Source: an uncultured Clostridium sp.
GTDB lineage: Bacteria > Bacillota > Clostridia > TANB77 > CAG-508
Direction: 5' to 3'
Assembly: GCA_900556455.1 (NCBI GenBank)
Contig: USOV01000022.1
Coordinates: 1 to 14,278, forward strand
DNA: 14,278 nt
Positions 6,999-13,657 of the stretch are shown one piece after another. The translations under genes were made by a program, and so were the position numbers. The notes beneath the pieces were generated by a model. That model was not told the origin of the DNA and did not search any database. It saw only the letters and a program-made list of their open reading frames with translations. Position 1 is the first letter of the stretch. Each line of letters begins with the position of its first letter.

Positions 6999-7430
6999 TT
7001 ATATACCTAAATTAGACATTTTTTCTGCTATTTCGTCTACAGAACTGTTTTCTTCTTCACTATATTTTAGCCATTTATCTTTGCTCCAGATTTCTATTTT
7101 ATCTAGAACTCCAATAACTACTACTTCTTTTTCTAGTCCAGCAAATTCTCTTAAATTTCCTGGAATTAAAAATCTTCCTTGTTTATCAATTTCACATTCC
7201 ATTGCTCCTGCAAGGAAAAATCTAACTAATGCTCTTGCATCTTTGTTTGTAAGTGGGAAGGCTCTTAATTTATCTTCAAAAGTTTTCCATTCAGTTTGAG
7301 AATAAACAAATAAACATCCATCTAATCCTTTTGTTACTACAAACTTTTCTCCTATGTCTTCTTTTAATTTAGAAGGCATTATTAGTCTACCTTTTGTATC
7401 TATTGAATGTTCATATTCGCCTATTAACAA
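6999..7430 (-). CDS. mraZ: Transcriptional regulator MraZ
   Basis: A DNA-binding protein of the SpoVT/AbrB-like double-psi-barrel class, which forms ring oligomers and represses the division/cell-wall cluster. Two copies of the MraZ half-domain are visible: GEYEHSIDTKGRLIMPSKL near the N-terminus and CEIDKQGRFLIPGNLREFAGL in the middle, each with the DxKGR/DxQGR-xxxP signature. I start it at the TTG at 7430, not at the upstream ATGs (7472, 7457). That gives MLIGEYEHSIDTKGR and 143 residues, the canonical N-terminus and length. An AGAGGTG (7437-7443) lies 6 bases upstream. The longer reading would put its first codons inside the operator repeats. The gene has its own promoter and a terminator upstream, and is probably self-repressing. 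Confidence 0.95.
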   Translation of the reverse strand: MLIGEYEHSIDTKGRLIMPSKLKEDIGEKFVVTKGLDGCLFVYSQTEWKTFEDKLRAFPLTNKDARALVRFFLAGAMECEIDKQGRFLIPGNLREFAGLEKEVVVIGVLDKIEIWSKDKWLKYSEEENSSVDEIAEKMSNLGI

Positions 7431-7458
7431 CCGTTTCACCTCTTTTTTAGTGGTCATT

Positions 7459-7484
7459 CCACTTTCTACCACTTTCCTCCACTT
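7459..7484 (-). promoter_or_regulatory. MraZ operator: three AAGTGG direct repeats at 10-bp period
   Basis: On the minus strand AAGTGG occurs three times (7479-7484, 7469-7474, 7459-7464) at an exact 10-bp step, one helical turn. MraZ proteins studied in E. coli and Mycoplasma bind short G-rich direct repeats with this period between promoter and gene. Here the repeats cover about +1 to +26 of the predicted transcript. Confidence 0.8.
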
Positions 7485-7491
7485 CGATATG

Positions 7492-7520
7492 ATTTTACAC
7501 CATACTTATTCACAATGCAA
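7492..7520 (-). promoter_or_regulatory. Promoter of mraZ
   Basis: On the minus strand TTGCAT (7515-7520) stands 17 bp from TAAAAT (7492-7497). The predicted start near 7485 falls right at the first AAGTGG repeat, so bound MraZ would block initiation or escape. Confidence 0.65.
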
Positions 7521-7551
7521 TAGTTTTTTTAAAATTTTTTTAAAAATTTTT

Positions 7552-7594
7552 TAAAAATAAAAAGCAGAAAACGAAATTTTCGTTTCCTGCTTTT
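7552..7594 (-). terminator. Rho-independent terminator of ftsH
   Basis: Arms AAAAGCAGAAAACGAAA (7560-7576) and TTTCGTTTCCTGCTTTT (7578-7594) pair with one G-T wobble and a minimal loop. On the minus strand a TTATTTTTA run follows. It separates ftsH from mraZ. Confidence 0.85.
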
Positions 7595-7605
7595 ATTATT
7601 TTTCT

Positions 7606-9405
7606 TTATTCAAATATTTTTGCAAATTCTTCTCCTGTTATTTTTTCTTTTTCTAATAATACTCCTGCTACTGAATGTAGTTTATCCATATTGTTTATTA
7701 GAATTTCTCTTGCTCTCATATATGCTTTATCAATTATTGATTTTACTTCTATATCTATTTTTGCTGCCGTTTCTTCACTAAAGTTTCTTGTTTGTGTGAA
7801 GTCTCTTCCTAGGAATACTTCTTCTTGACCAGAACCAAATGTTATTGTTCCTAAGTTATCGCTCATACCATATTTTGTAACCATATCTCTTGCGATTTTA
7901 GTTGCTCTTTCAATATCGTTGCTTGCTCCTGTTGATATATCTCCTAGTACTAAACTTTCTGCAACTCTACCACCTAATAATGATACAATTGATTCTTCCA
8001 TTTCAGATTTTGCCATGTAGTTTTTATCTTCATCTGGTCTATACATTGTGTATCCACCAGCCATTCCTCTTGGAATTATTGATATTTCATGAACAGTGTC
8101 TTGTGTTGGCAAGAATTTGCTTACTACTGCATGACCTGCTTCATGGTAAGCTGTTAATTTATTTTCTTTTTCACTTCTTACCCTGCTTTTCTTTTCTGGT
8201 CCCATTGTGACTTTTACCATTGCATCTTCTACTTCTTGCATTCCTATTTCATGTTTATCTCTTCTTGCTGCAAGTAATGCTGCTTCGTTTAATACGTTTT
8301 CTAAGTCTGCTCCTGCAAATCCTGCTGTATTTTTAGCAATTATTTTTAAGTCTACATCATCAGCAAGTCTTTTCTTTCTAGCATGAACTTCTAGTATTTC
8401 TTCTCTTGCTCTTACGTCTGGTGCTGGAACTACTATTTGTCTATCAAATCTTCCTGGTCTTAATAATGCTTTATCCAATACATCTGGTCTGTTTGTTGCT
8501 GCTAAAACTATAACGCCTTCATTTGTTCCAAATCCATCCATTTCAACTAATAATTGATTTAATGTTTGTTCTCTTTCATCATGTCCTCCGCCAAGTCCTG
8601 CACCTCTTTGACGTCCTACTGCATCAATTTCATCTATAAATATAATACATGGTGCATTTCTTTTAGCTTGTTCAAATAAATCTCTAACTCTTGAAGCACC
8701 AACACCAACAAACATTTCGACAAAGTCTGAACCACTTATTATAAAGAATGGTACTCCTGCTTCTCCTGCAACTGCTTTTGCTAGTAATGTTTTACCTGTT
8801 CCTGGGTGTCCTACAAGTAATACTCCTTTTGGTATTCTTGCTCCCATATCTGTAAATTTCTTTGGTGATTTTAAGAATTCAACAATTTCTTGTAATTCTT
8901 CTTTTTCTTCATCTACACCTGCAACATCTTTAAATGTTATTTTTGTTTTTTCTGTTCCGCCCATCATTCTAGCTCTGCTTTTGCCAAATGACATTGTTTT
9001 GTTTCCACCATTTTGTGTATTGCCCATAAACAACATCCAAAATAGTAAAAATACTATAATTATTGCAAATGGTGAAAGTAGTCCTAATATTGTAACAAAA
9101 ATAGATTCAGATGCTTGTTTTAAAGTTATATTTCCTGCTACCAAGTATTCATTAATTTCATCCATAAAACTATTTAAGCTTGGTATATTTACTTCTTTTT
9201 GTGTATTAGAATTTTTTAGTGTTACATATGCCGCATCTCCTTTTGCATTTAATTCTATTGTTTCTACTGTTCCATTATTAATTGCAACTAATAGTTCAGA
9301 ATATTCCATCTTTGTTTCTGAATTTTCCATTACAGCAGAAACTACAACAATAAATATTATTCCTATAATTAACCACATGGCTAATGTTTTTAATCCATTT
9401 TTCAT
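7606..9405 (-). CDS. ftsH: ATP-dependent zinc metalloprotease FtsH
   Basis: A 599-residue hexameric membrane protease that extracts and degrades membrane and regulatory proteins. It has two membrane helices (about 8-25 and 102-126) around a short extracytoplasmic domain. The AAA+ module has Walker A GHPGTGKT (199-206), Walker B IIFIDEIDA (about 254-262), and the second region of homology ATNRPDVLDKALLRPGRFDR (303-322). The peptidase has the zinc motif HEAGH (421-425) and the third ligand in STGASNDIER (Asp497). His200 replaces the more usual proline of GPPGTGKT, outside the catalytic residues. The ATG follows AAAGGAGATAATAT. The long acidic C-terminal tail of B. subtilis FtsH is absent. It lies after tilS, as in many Firmicutes, but without the usual hpt between them, and has its own promoter and terminator. 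Confidence 0.98.
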   Translation of the reverse strand: MKNGLKTLAMWLIIGIIFIVVVSAVMENSETKMEYSELLVAINNGTVETIELNAKGDAAYVTLKNSNTQKEVNIPSLNSFMDEINEYLVAGNITLKQASESIFVTILGLLSPFAIIIVFLLFWMLFMGNTQNGGNKTMSFGKSRARMMGGTEKTKITFKDVAGVDEEKEELQEIVEFLKSPKKFTDMGARIPKGVLLVGHPGTGKTLLAKAVAGEAGVPFFIISGSDFVEMFVGVGASRVRDLFEQAKRNAPCIIFIDEIDAVGRQRGAGLGGGHDEREQTLNQLLVEMDGFGTNEGVIVLAATNRPDVLDKALLRPGRFDRQIVVPAPDVRAREEILEVHARKKRLADDVDLKIIAKNTAGFAGADLENVLNEAALLAARRDKHEIGMQEVEDAMVKVTMGPEKKSRVRSEKENKLTAYHEAGHAVVSKFLPTQDTVHEISIIPRGMAGGYTMYRPDEDKNYMAKSEMEESIVSLLGGRVAESLVLGDISTGASNDIERATKIARDMVTKYGMSDNLGTITFGSGQEEVFLGRDFTQTRNFSEETAAKIDIEVKSIIDKAYMRAREILINNMDKLHSVAGVLLEKEKITGEEFAKIFE

Positions 9406-9462
9406 ATATTATCTCCTTTTTTAGGTAGGTCTAAGAACCCGACCCTCCACAATTCTTTAATA

Positions 9463-9491
9463 TATATAACACATGAACATTATTTTTTCAA
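9463..9491 (-). promoter_or_regulatory. Promoter of ftsH
   Basis: On the minus strand TTGAAA (9486-9491) and TATATA (9463-9468) are 17 bp apart, with TGTGT directly before the -10. The leader of about 50 nt includes a G-rich patch that can form a small hairpin (GGGTC paired with GACCT) before the Shine-Dalgarno. Confidence 0.6.
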
Positions 9492-9552
9492 TACTTTTTT
9501 CCAAAGTTTTTTTGCTACACTTAGCTTGTCTCAAGGCTTTTCTTACGGAAAC

Positions 9553-10593
9553 CTACTTTAAGCTTATAAAATAAATTTTTTTATTTTTTGTTACAATTTT
9601 TATATTTTTAGTTGGTGTTAAATATTTATTTCCTATATTATTGTTACATAATTTTATTATTTCATCTATATTAACTTTTTCTATCCCTATGGTATTTCCA
9701 ACTACTTTGCTAATAGTATATAGTATTACCCTTCTTTTTATTACTAATTCTAGGTTATTAAATTTTTTTAGGTCTAATGTAATTTGATTTTGAGAATTTG
9801 CTTCATAGTGTGAACTACTAATATTCTCCTCTGCAAGAATCTCATTAAAAGTTTGTTCTGCTATTTTTTCCATATATTCATTTTCTTCTGTTGCTACTTC
9901 TGACAATCTGTTTATTGTTTTTAAAAAATTTGGATTAAATTCTTTTTGGATATATGGAATCAAGTCATTTCTTACTTTATTTCTTTTATATATGCTTTCT
10001 AAATTTGTTTTATCTATTTTAGGTTTCAAATTATTTTTTGCACAATATTCTTCTATATCTTTTCTTTCAGTTTCTATTAGTGGTCTTATATATTTATTAT
10101 CTCTTATTGGTTCAATCCCTTTTAACCCAGAAAGTCCGCTTCCTCTTAAAATATTAAGTAACACCGTCTCTGCTTTATCATTACTATTATGTGCTGTTAC
10201 AATTTTATTTGCTGAAACCTTTTTAGCTATCTCATCAAAAAAGCTATATCTAATGATTCTCCCTGCTTCTTCTGTTCCTATTTTGCACTTTTTAGCGTAT
10301 TCTATAACATCTATTTTTTTTACAAAACAATCTACACCTATTTTCTCACAAAATTCTTGAACATATTTTGTTTCACTATCTGCTTCTTCTCTTATCATAT
10401 GATTAATATGTGCAACATAAATTTGAATTTTAAGTTTTTCTTTTAACGAATTTAGCACATGTAAAATACATATAGAGTCTGGACCACCAGATACTCCTAT
10501 TACAATTCTATCATTTTCATTTATTAATTTATATTTTTTTATACAATTATATACCTGTTCTTCCACAGTTTCTTTATTTGTTCCTCTAATCAT
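9553..10593 (-). CDS. tilS: tRNA(Ile)-lysidine synthetase TilS, short form
   Basis: An N-type ATP-pyrophosphatase that converts C34 of tRNA-Ile(CAU) to lysidine so it reads AUA, an important codon in this A/T-rich genome. The PP-loop VSGGPDS (Ser35-Ser40 in my numbering), the HNSNDKAETVLLNILRGSGLSGLKGI block and IRPL followed by the YKRNKVRNDLIPYI segment are diagnostic. I place the start at the ATG at 10593 (346 aa), which has GGAGGA just upstream. The in-frame GTG at 10614 coincides with the predicted transcription start and has no ribosome site. The protein ends soon after KYLTPTKNIKIVTKNKKIYFISLK and so lacks the distal C-terminal domain seen in longer (about 430-470 aa) TilS proteins. 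Shorter active forms are known, so this need not be a defect. Confidence 0.95.
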   Translation of the reverse strand: MIRGTNKETVEEQVYNCIKKYKLINENDRIVIGVSGGPDSICILHVLNSLKEKLKIQIYVAHINHMIREEADSETKYVQEFCEKIGVDCFVKKIDVIEYAKKCKIGTEEAGRIIRYSFFDEIAKKVSANKIVTAHNSNDKAETVLLNILRGSGLSGLKGIEPIRDNKYIRPLIETERKDIEEYCAKNNLKPKIDKTNLESIYKRNKVRNDLIPYIQKEFNPNFLKTINRLSEVATEENEYMEKIAEQTFNEILAEENISSSHYEANSQNQITLDLKKFNNLELVIKRRVILYTISKVVGNTIGIEKVNIDEIIKLCNNNIGNKYLTPTKNIKIVTKNKKIYFISLK

Positions 10594-10617
10594 TCTTCCT
10601 CCAAAAAACTCCACTAA

Positions 10618-10646
10618 ATTATAGCATTTTACGTCTATTTAGTCAA
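10618..10646 (-). promoter_or_regulatory. Promoter of tilS
   Basis: On the minus strand TTGACT (10641-10646), a 17-bp spacer and a perfect TATAAT (10618-10623). The start would be near 10612, giving a leader of about 20 nt to the ATG at 10593. This decides against the upstream GTG start. Confidence 0.8.
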
Positions 10647-10651
10647 ATAAT

Positions 10652-10680
10652 TTGCTATTTTATGTTAAATGTGGTATAAT
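10652..10680 (+). promoter_or_regulatory. Promoter of the GC-rich small gene
   Basis: TTGCTA (10652-10657), a 17-bp spacer and TATAAT (10675-10680). It is back to back with the tilS promoter; the two -35 boxes are only 5 bp apart. Predicted start is near 10687. Confidence 0.75.
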
Positions 10681-10687
10681 ATGTTTA

Positions 10688-10738
10688 TCTTGATTTAGCA
10701 TTCCTTTCTAGTTTTTACATCTGGGGAAGGCATCAAGA
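10688..10738 (+). other. 5'-terminal stem-loop in the leader of the GC-rich small gene
   Basis: TCTTGAT (10688-10694) pairs exactly with ATCAAGA (10732-10738). Directly inside, GCATTCCTT (10698-10706) pairs with GGGGAAGGC (10723-10731), with one A-G mismatch and two G-U pairs. A 3-nt bulge and a 16-nt loop complete it. The outer stem begins within a base or two of the predicted transcript start. The Shine-Dalgarno AAGGAG (10751-10756) lies outside it. Confidence 0.6.
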
Positions 10739-10765
10739 AATATTTTTCTGAAGGAGATCATTGTT

Positions 10766-10987
10766 ATGATCATCAAGTTTGCCACTACCACCATCGATCC
10801 TCGTAATGAGGAACTGACCTACTGGTTCTCTATCCGGTTGCCTGGATACGAGTACACCAGCATCGACGTTGGCCTCTCTCGTGAAGGAGCATTGACCAAC
10901 GCTTCTCGGAACTTTCTGGATCTGGAAAAGCAGGTTCAGGAAAAAGCATTGACTGAATTGCAGTCCATGTTGCCCAAGGTGGTGTGA
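10766..10987 (+). CDS. Small GC-rich orphan protein, 73 aa, unknown function
   Basis: I do not recognise this protein. It is 73 residues, soluble, with no signal or membrane segment. A likely beta-rich first half (residues 1-35, including TYWFSIRLPGYEY) is followed by a helix-rich second half (about 38-68). The W-F-x-x-x-LPG pattern, then a GLSREGALTNA stretch, recalls the HicB-like fold, but no HicA toxin or DNA-binding domain is present, so this is only a hint. Translation looks real: AAGGAG lies 9 bases before ATG, with a strong promoter upstream and a terminator 2 bases after the stop. Base composition is 49% G+C against roughly 23-35% in neighbouring genes. All 5 Ile codons are ATC, none of the 9 Leu codons is TTA, and all 4 Arg codons are CGT or CGG, the reverse of the host pattern. 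This suggests acquisition from another genome or, less likely given the complete gene structure, a chimeric assembly. Confidence 0.75.
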   Translation: MIIKFATTTIDPRNEELTYWFSIRLPGYEYTSIDVGLSREGALTNASRNFLDLEKQVQEKALTELQSMLPKVV

Positions 10988-10989
10988 GA

Positions 10990-11024
10990 AAAACCCCCTA
11001 GCATTGCTGGGGGGTTTTCTTTTT
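10990..11024 (+). terminator. Strong terminator of the small gene, usable on both strands
   Basis: A 13-bp stem, AAAACCCCCTAGC (10990-11002) with GCTGGGGGGTTTT (11006-11018), one G-T wobble, a 3-nt ATT loop, then CTTTTT. The A-run on the other side gives a T-run on the minus strand, so it can also end the radC-mreB-mreC transcript, whose last stop codon is 2 bases away. Confidence 0.92.
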
Positions 11025-11025
11025 A

Positions 11026-11838
11026 TTATTTTATAACTAGCACATACTCTAGATTTTTAAAATCTACTTTTGTTTCTAATATTGCATATCTTTCAGTTAC
11101 ATTTTTTGTCTCTATTATTTCTTTTATTGTTCCTATTGTTATTCCTTTTGGATATATTCCTCCTAGACCAGATGTTTCCACTGTATCGCCTATGACCAGC
11201 TCATCTTCTGCTTGTAGTGTATATACTTTCAATTCTTTGTCTGAATCTACTTGTCCTCTTACTACTACATTTGTTCTTGATGAACTTGTTAATCCACTTA
11301 CACCACTTGCAGCATCTATTATAGGTTGAACTTTTGCAGTACTACTTGTTGCAGAAATTACATGACCAACTAAGCCTTCTTCTCCTATAACCGCCATATT
11401 AGCAGCTACTCCTTGGTCTGTTCCAACATTTATAATAAACACATCACTTAAATTGCTAATATTTTTATTTATTATATATGCCCCTACAGTTGTGTATTCT
11501 GAATATTTTTCTGCTAAATTCACATATTCCCTTAAAATTTCATTTTCTGATTTTATTAATTGTAATCCATTTAATTGATTTTTTAGTTCTTCATTTTGTT
11601 TTTTCAATTCTTCATTTTCTAATTTTAATGCATCTATATTTTCAAAGAAACTATCATTTTTTGCAATTTTGTTTTTTAAATATACTAGTCCATTTTGAAA
11701 TGGTGTTACAATTTTATTAAAAATATTTTCTACTTTAGAAAATTTATTTACATTACCATTCGTAGTAATTACTAGTATTATTAAAATGCCAATTATTACA
11801 ATTATTCCTACTAATCCATTTTTTTTATTTTTATACAT
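11026..11838 (-). CDS. mreC: Rod shape-determining protein MreC
   Basis: A bitopic membrane protein of the elongasome that links MreB filaments to wall synthases outside the membrane. After a short basic N-terminus comes one membrane helix (about residues 8-25), a linker, a coiled coil rich in LKxENEELKKQNEELKNQL (about 70-107), and the beta-rich MreC domain with the characteristic stretches NVGTDQGVAANMAVIGEEGLVGHVI and VETSGLGGIYPKGITIG. I start it at the second ATG (11838, 270 aa). The AGAGG Shine-Dalgarno touches the first ATG (11844) but sits 7 bases before the second. It follows mreB closely on the same transcript. No mreD follows; the bidirectional terminator begins 2 bases after the stop. 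Confidence 0.95.
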   Translation of the reverse strand: MYKNKKNGLVGIIVIIGILIILVITTNGNVNKFSKVENIFNKIVTPFQNGLVYLKNKIAKNDSFFENIDALKLENEELKKQNEELKNQLNGLQLIKSENEILREYVNLAEKYSEYTTVGAYIINKNISNLSDVFIINVGTDQGVAANMAVIGEEGLVGHVISATSSTAKVQPIIDAASGVSGLTSSSRTNVVVRGQVDSDKELKVYTLQAEDELVIGDTVETSGLGGIYPKGITIGTIKEIIETKNVTERYAILETKVDFKNLEYVLVIK

Positions 11839-11875
11839 ATTCATTCCTCTTAGTTTTAAATAAATTTATAATAAT

Positions 11876-12907
11876 TTATCTTCTTTTGCGGGAATTTGTT
11901 AAAATCTCTTTTAATCTTTCTAAGTCTTCTAATGTTTTTCCTGTTCCTCTTACTACACATTCTAATGGATTTTCTGCTATATATACTGGCATTCCTGTTG
12001 CTGTGCTTATTAATTTATCTAGGTTTTTTATTAATGCTCCGCCTCCTGCCAGCACTATTCCTTTTTCTACTATATCTGATGCAAGTTCTGGTGGTGTTTT
12101 TTCTAATGTAAGTTTTACAACTTCTACTATTTCATATATAGATTCTCTTATTGCTTCTTCCACTTGTGATGATGTTATTATTGCATCTCTTGGCAATCCT
12201 GTTGCTAAATCTCTTCCTTTTATTTGCATACTTAATTCTGTTACAAGTGGTGTAGCACATCCGATTTCTTTTTTTACTTCTTCAGCTGTTGTTTCCCCTA
12301 TGGCAAGTCCCATTTCTCTTTTTACATAATTTACTATATCTTCGTCTAATTCGTCTCCTGCAATTCTTAAAGAATTGCTTACTACAATTCCTCCTAGAGA
12401 AATAACTGCCACTTCTGTTGTTCCTCCACCAATATCAACAATTATATTTCCTGATGGCTCTGCTACTTCTAAATTTGCTCCAATAGCTGCTGCCATTGGT
12501 TCCTCTATTAAAAATACTTCTTTAGCTCCTGCCCTTAAAACAGATTCTTCTACTGCTCTTTCTTCAACTTCTGTAATGCCAGATGGCACACCAACAACTA
12601 CTCTAGGTCTTCCAGCATTATATCTTTGGCATACTTTTGATACTATGTTTTTTAACAATAATTGAGTTGCTGTAAAATCTGCAATTACTCCATCTTTTAA
12701 TGGTCTTACTGCTTTAATACTTTCTGGTGTTCTTCCAAGCATTCCCTTTGCTTCGTGTCCTGTTGCTAATATCTCATTTGTTTGTCTATCTATTGCAACA
12801 ACAGATGGCTCATTTAATATTATTCCTTTTCCTTTTAGCATTACTAAAATATTGGCTGTTCCTAGGTCAATTCCGATGTCTTTTCCTTTAAAACTAAATA
12901 AATTCAT
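11876..12907 (-). CDS. mreB: Rod shape-determining actin homologue MreB
   Basis: A 343-residue bacterial actin that forms membrane-bound filaments directing lateral peptidoglycan synthesis. The nucleotide-binding motifs of the actin/Hsp70 superfamily are present: phosphate-1 DIGIDLGTAN (10-19), phosphate-2 IIVDIGGGTTEVAVIS (155-170) and the adenosine loop GIVLAGGGALI (283-293). The MreB-specific blocks VRPLKDGVIADF, RPRVVVGVPSGITEVEERAV and FLIEEPMAAAIGA are all there. The N-terminal MNLFSFKGKDIGIDLGTANILV fits the Firmicute form; MreB and its paralogue Mbl cannot be separated with certainty, but the radC-mreB-mreC order favours MreB. The start codon lies 7 bases after the radC stop, with AAGGA inside the radC end, so the genes are translationally linked. 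Confidence 0.98.
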   Translation of the reverse strand: MNLFSFKGKDIGIDLGTANILVMLKGKGIILNEPSVVAIDRQTNEILATGHEAKGMLGRTPESIKAVRPLKDGVIADFTATQLLLKNIVSKVCQRYNAGRPRVVVGVPSGITEVEERAVEESVLRAGAKEVFLIEEPMAAAIGANLEVAEPSGNIIVDIGGGTTEVAVISLGGIVVSNSLRIAGDELDEDIVNYVKREMGLAIGETTAEEVKKEIGCATPLVTELSMQIKGRDLATGLPRDAIITSSQVEEAIRESIYEIVEVVKLTLEKTPPELASDIVEKGIVLAGGGALIKNLDKLISTATGMPVYIAENPLECVVRGTGKTLEDLERLKEILTNSRKRR

Positions 12908-12914
12908 ATTCTTC

Positions 12915-13586
12915 TCAATCCTTTCTTAAAATGCTCTCATATGTTCCATCTCCAATAACTATATGGTCTAGCAAGTCTATTCCTATTATTTGTGCAGATT
13001 CATATAATCTTTCTGTTAGATTAAAATCGCTTTTACTAGGGCGTGCATCTCCACTTGGATGATTATGAACAAGAATTATCTTTGGTGCCTGAATTTTTAT
13101 TGCTTCTGATAAAACATCTTTTGGTTCTAAACATGCAAAATTTGCCCCACCCAGAGAAATGTTAATAATTTTTTGAACTATGTTTTTGCTATTTAATAAT
13201 ATTACTTTTGCTATTTCTCTTTTTTCATATTTCATTTCTGGCATTAGCAAATCTGCAACATCTTTGGCACTTTTTATTTTTATTTTATTATCAATTGGTC
13301 TTGCAATTCTTTTGGTAAGTTCTGCTACTGCTTTTAATTGTATTGCTTTTACCTTACCTATTCCTTTTATTTTCATAAAATCTTCTATTGATAAGTCAGT
13401 TAAAAATCTCAAATTATTACCATTTTGCATTTTTAATATCTCTTGTGCTATTGTAACAACTGTTTTTTCTTTTGTACCTGTCTTTATTATTATAGCCAAT
13501 AATTCTGCATTTGATAATTTTTCGGCTCCATAAAGTTCCAATTTTTCATATGGTCTTTCTGATAGGGGTAATTCTTTCATTTTCAT
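12915..13586 (-). CDS. radC: RadC family JAB/MPN domain protein
   Basis: A 223-residue protein with the family's usual layout. It has an N-terminal UPF0758 region (KELPLSERPYEKLELYGAEKLSNAELLAI), a helix-hairpin-helix (MKIKGIGKVKAIQLKA, about 71-87) and a C-terminal JAB1/MPN metalloprotease-like domain. That domain carries an intact JAMM signature HNHPSGDARPSKSD: zinc ligands His174, His176 and Asp187, plus Ser184. The biochemical role is unsettled; the old DNA-repair assignment has not held up well. It is commonly the gene before mreB in Firmicutes, as here. The ATG follows AAAGGAATTTTAT. The start is uncertain by two codons (a second Met at residue 3). The structured element upstream may lie in its leader. 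Confidence 0.95.
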   Translation of the reverse strand: MKMKELPLSERPYEKLELYGAEKLSNAELLAIIIKTGTKEKTVVTIAQEILKMQNGNNLRFLTDLSIEDFMKIKGIGKVKAIQLKAVAELTKRIARPIDNKIKIKSAKDVADLLMPEMKYEKREIAKVILLNSKNIVQKIINISLGGANFACLEPKDVLSEAIKIQAPKIILVHNHPSGDARPSKSDFNLTERLYESAQIIGIDLLDHIVIGDGTYESILRKD

Positions 13587-13628
13587 ATAAAATTCCTTTC
13601 TTTACCCCCAATTTGCCCTATTTATATA

Positions 13629-13657
13629 TTGAAAATTTGTCAGCCGTTTTGTATATT
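13629..13657 (+). promoter_or_regulatory. Possible plus-strand promoter into the structured element
   Basis: TTGAAA (13629-13634), 17 bp, TATATT (13652-13657). An alternative, TTGTCA with TATAAA at 16 bp (13637-13664), overlaps it. Either would begin transcription just before the GC-rich core. In such A/T-rich DNA this could be chance. Confidence 0.35.

Noticed and set aside
8785..8812. FtsH Walker A reading GHPGTGKT instead of GPPGTGKT as a defect
   Set aside because: The catalytic Lys and Thr are intact and the position tolerates variation in this family. The rest of the protein is fully conserved.
9523..9538. AGCTTG/CAAGGCT small hairpin after tilS as its terminator
   Set aside because: The stem has a bulge and no T-run follows on the minus strand.
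9425..9556. Complement GTAGGTCT / AAACCTAC spanning the tilS-ftsH gap, as a large leader structure
   Set aside because: One arm overlaps the tilS stop codon and the ftsH promoter lies between the arms, so the main ftsH transcript would not contain both.
10594..10614. tilS starting at the GTG at 10614
   Set aside because: It would lie at the predicted transcription start with no ribosome site. The ATG at 10593 has GGAGGA in front.
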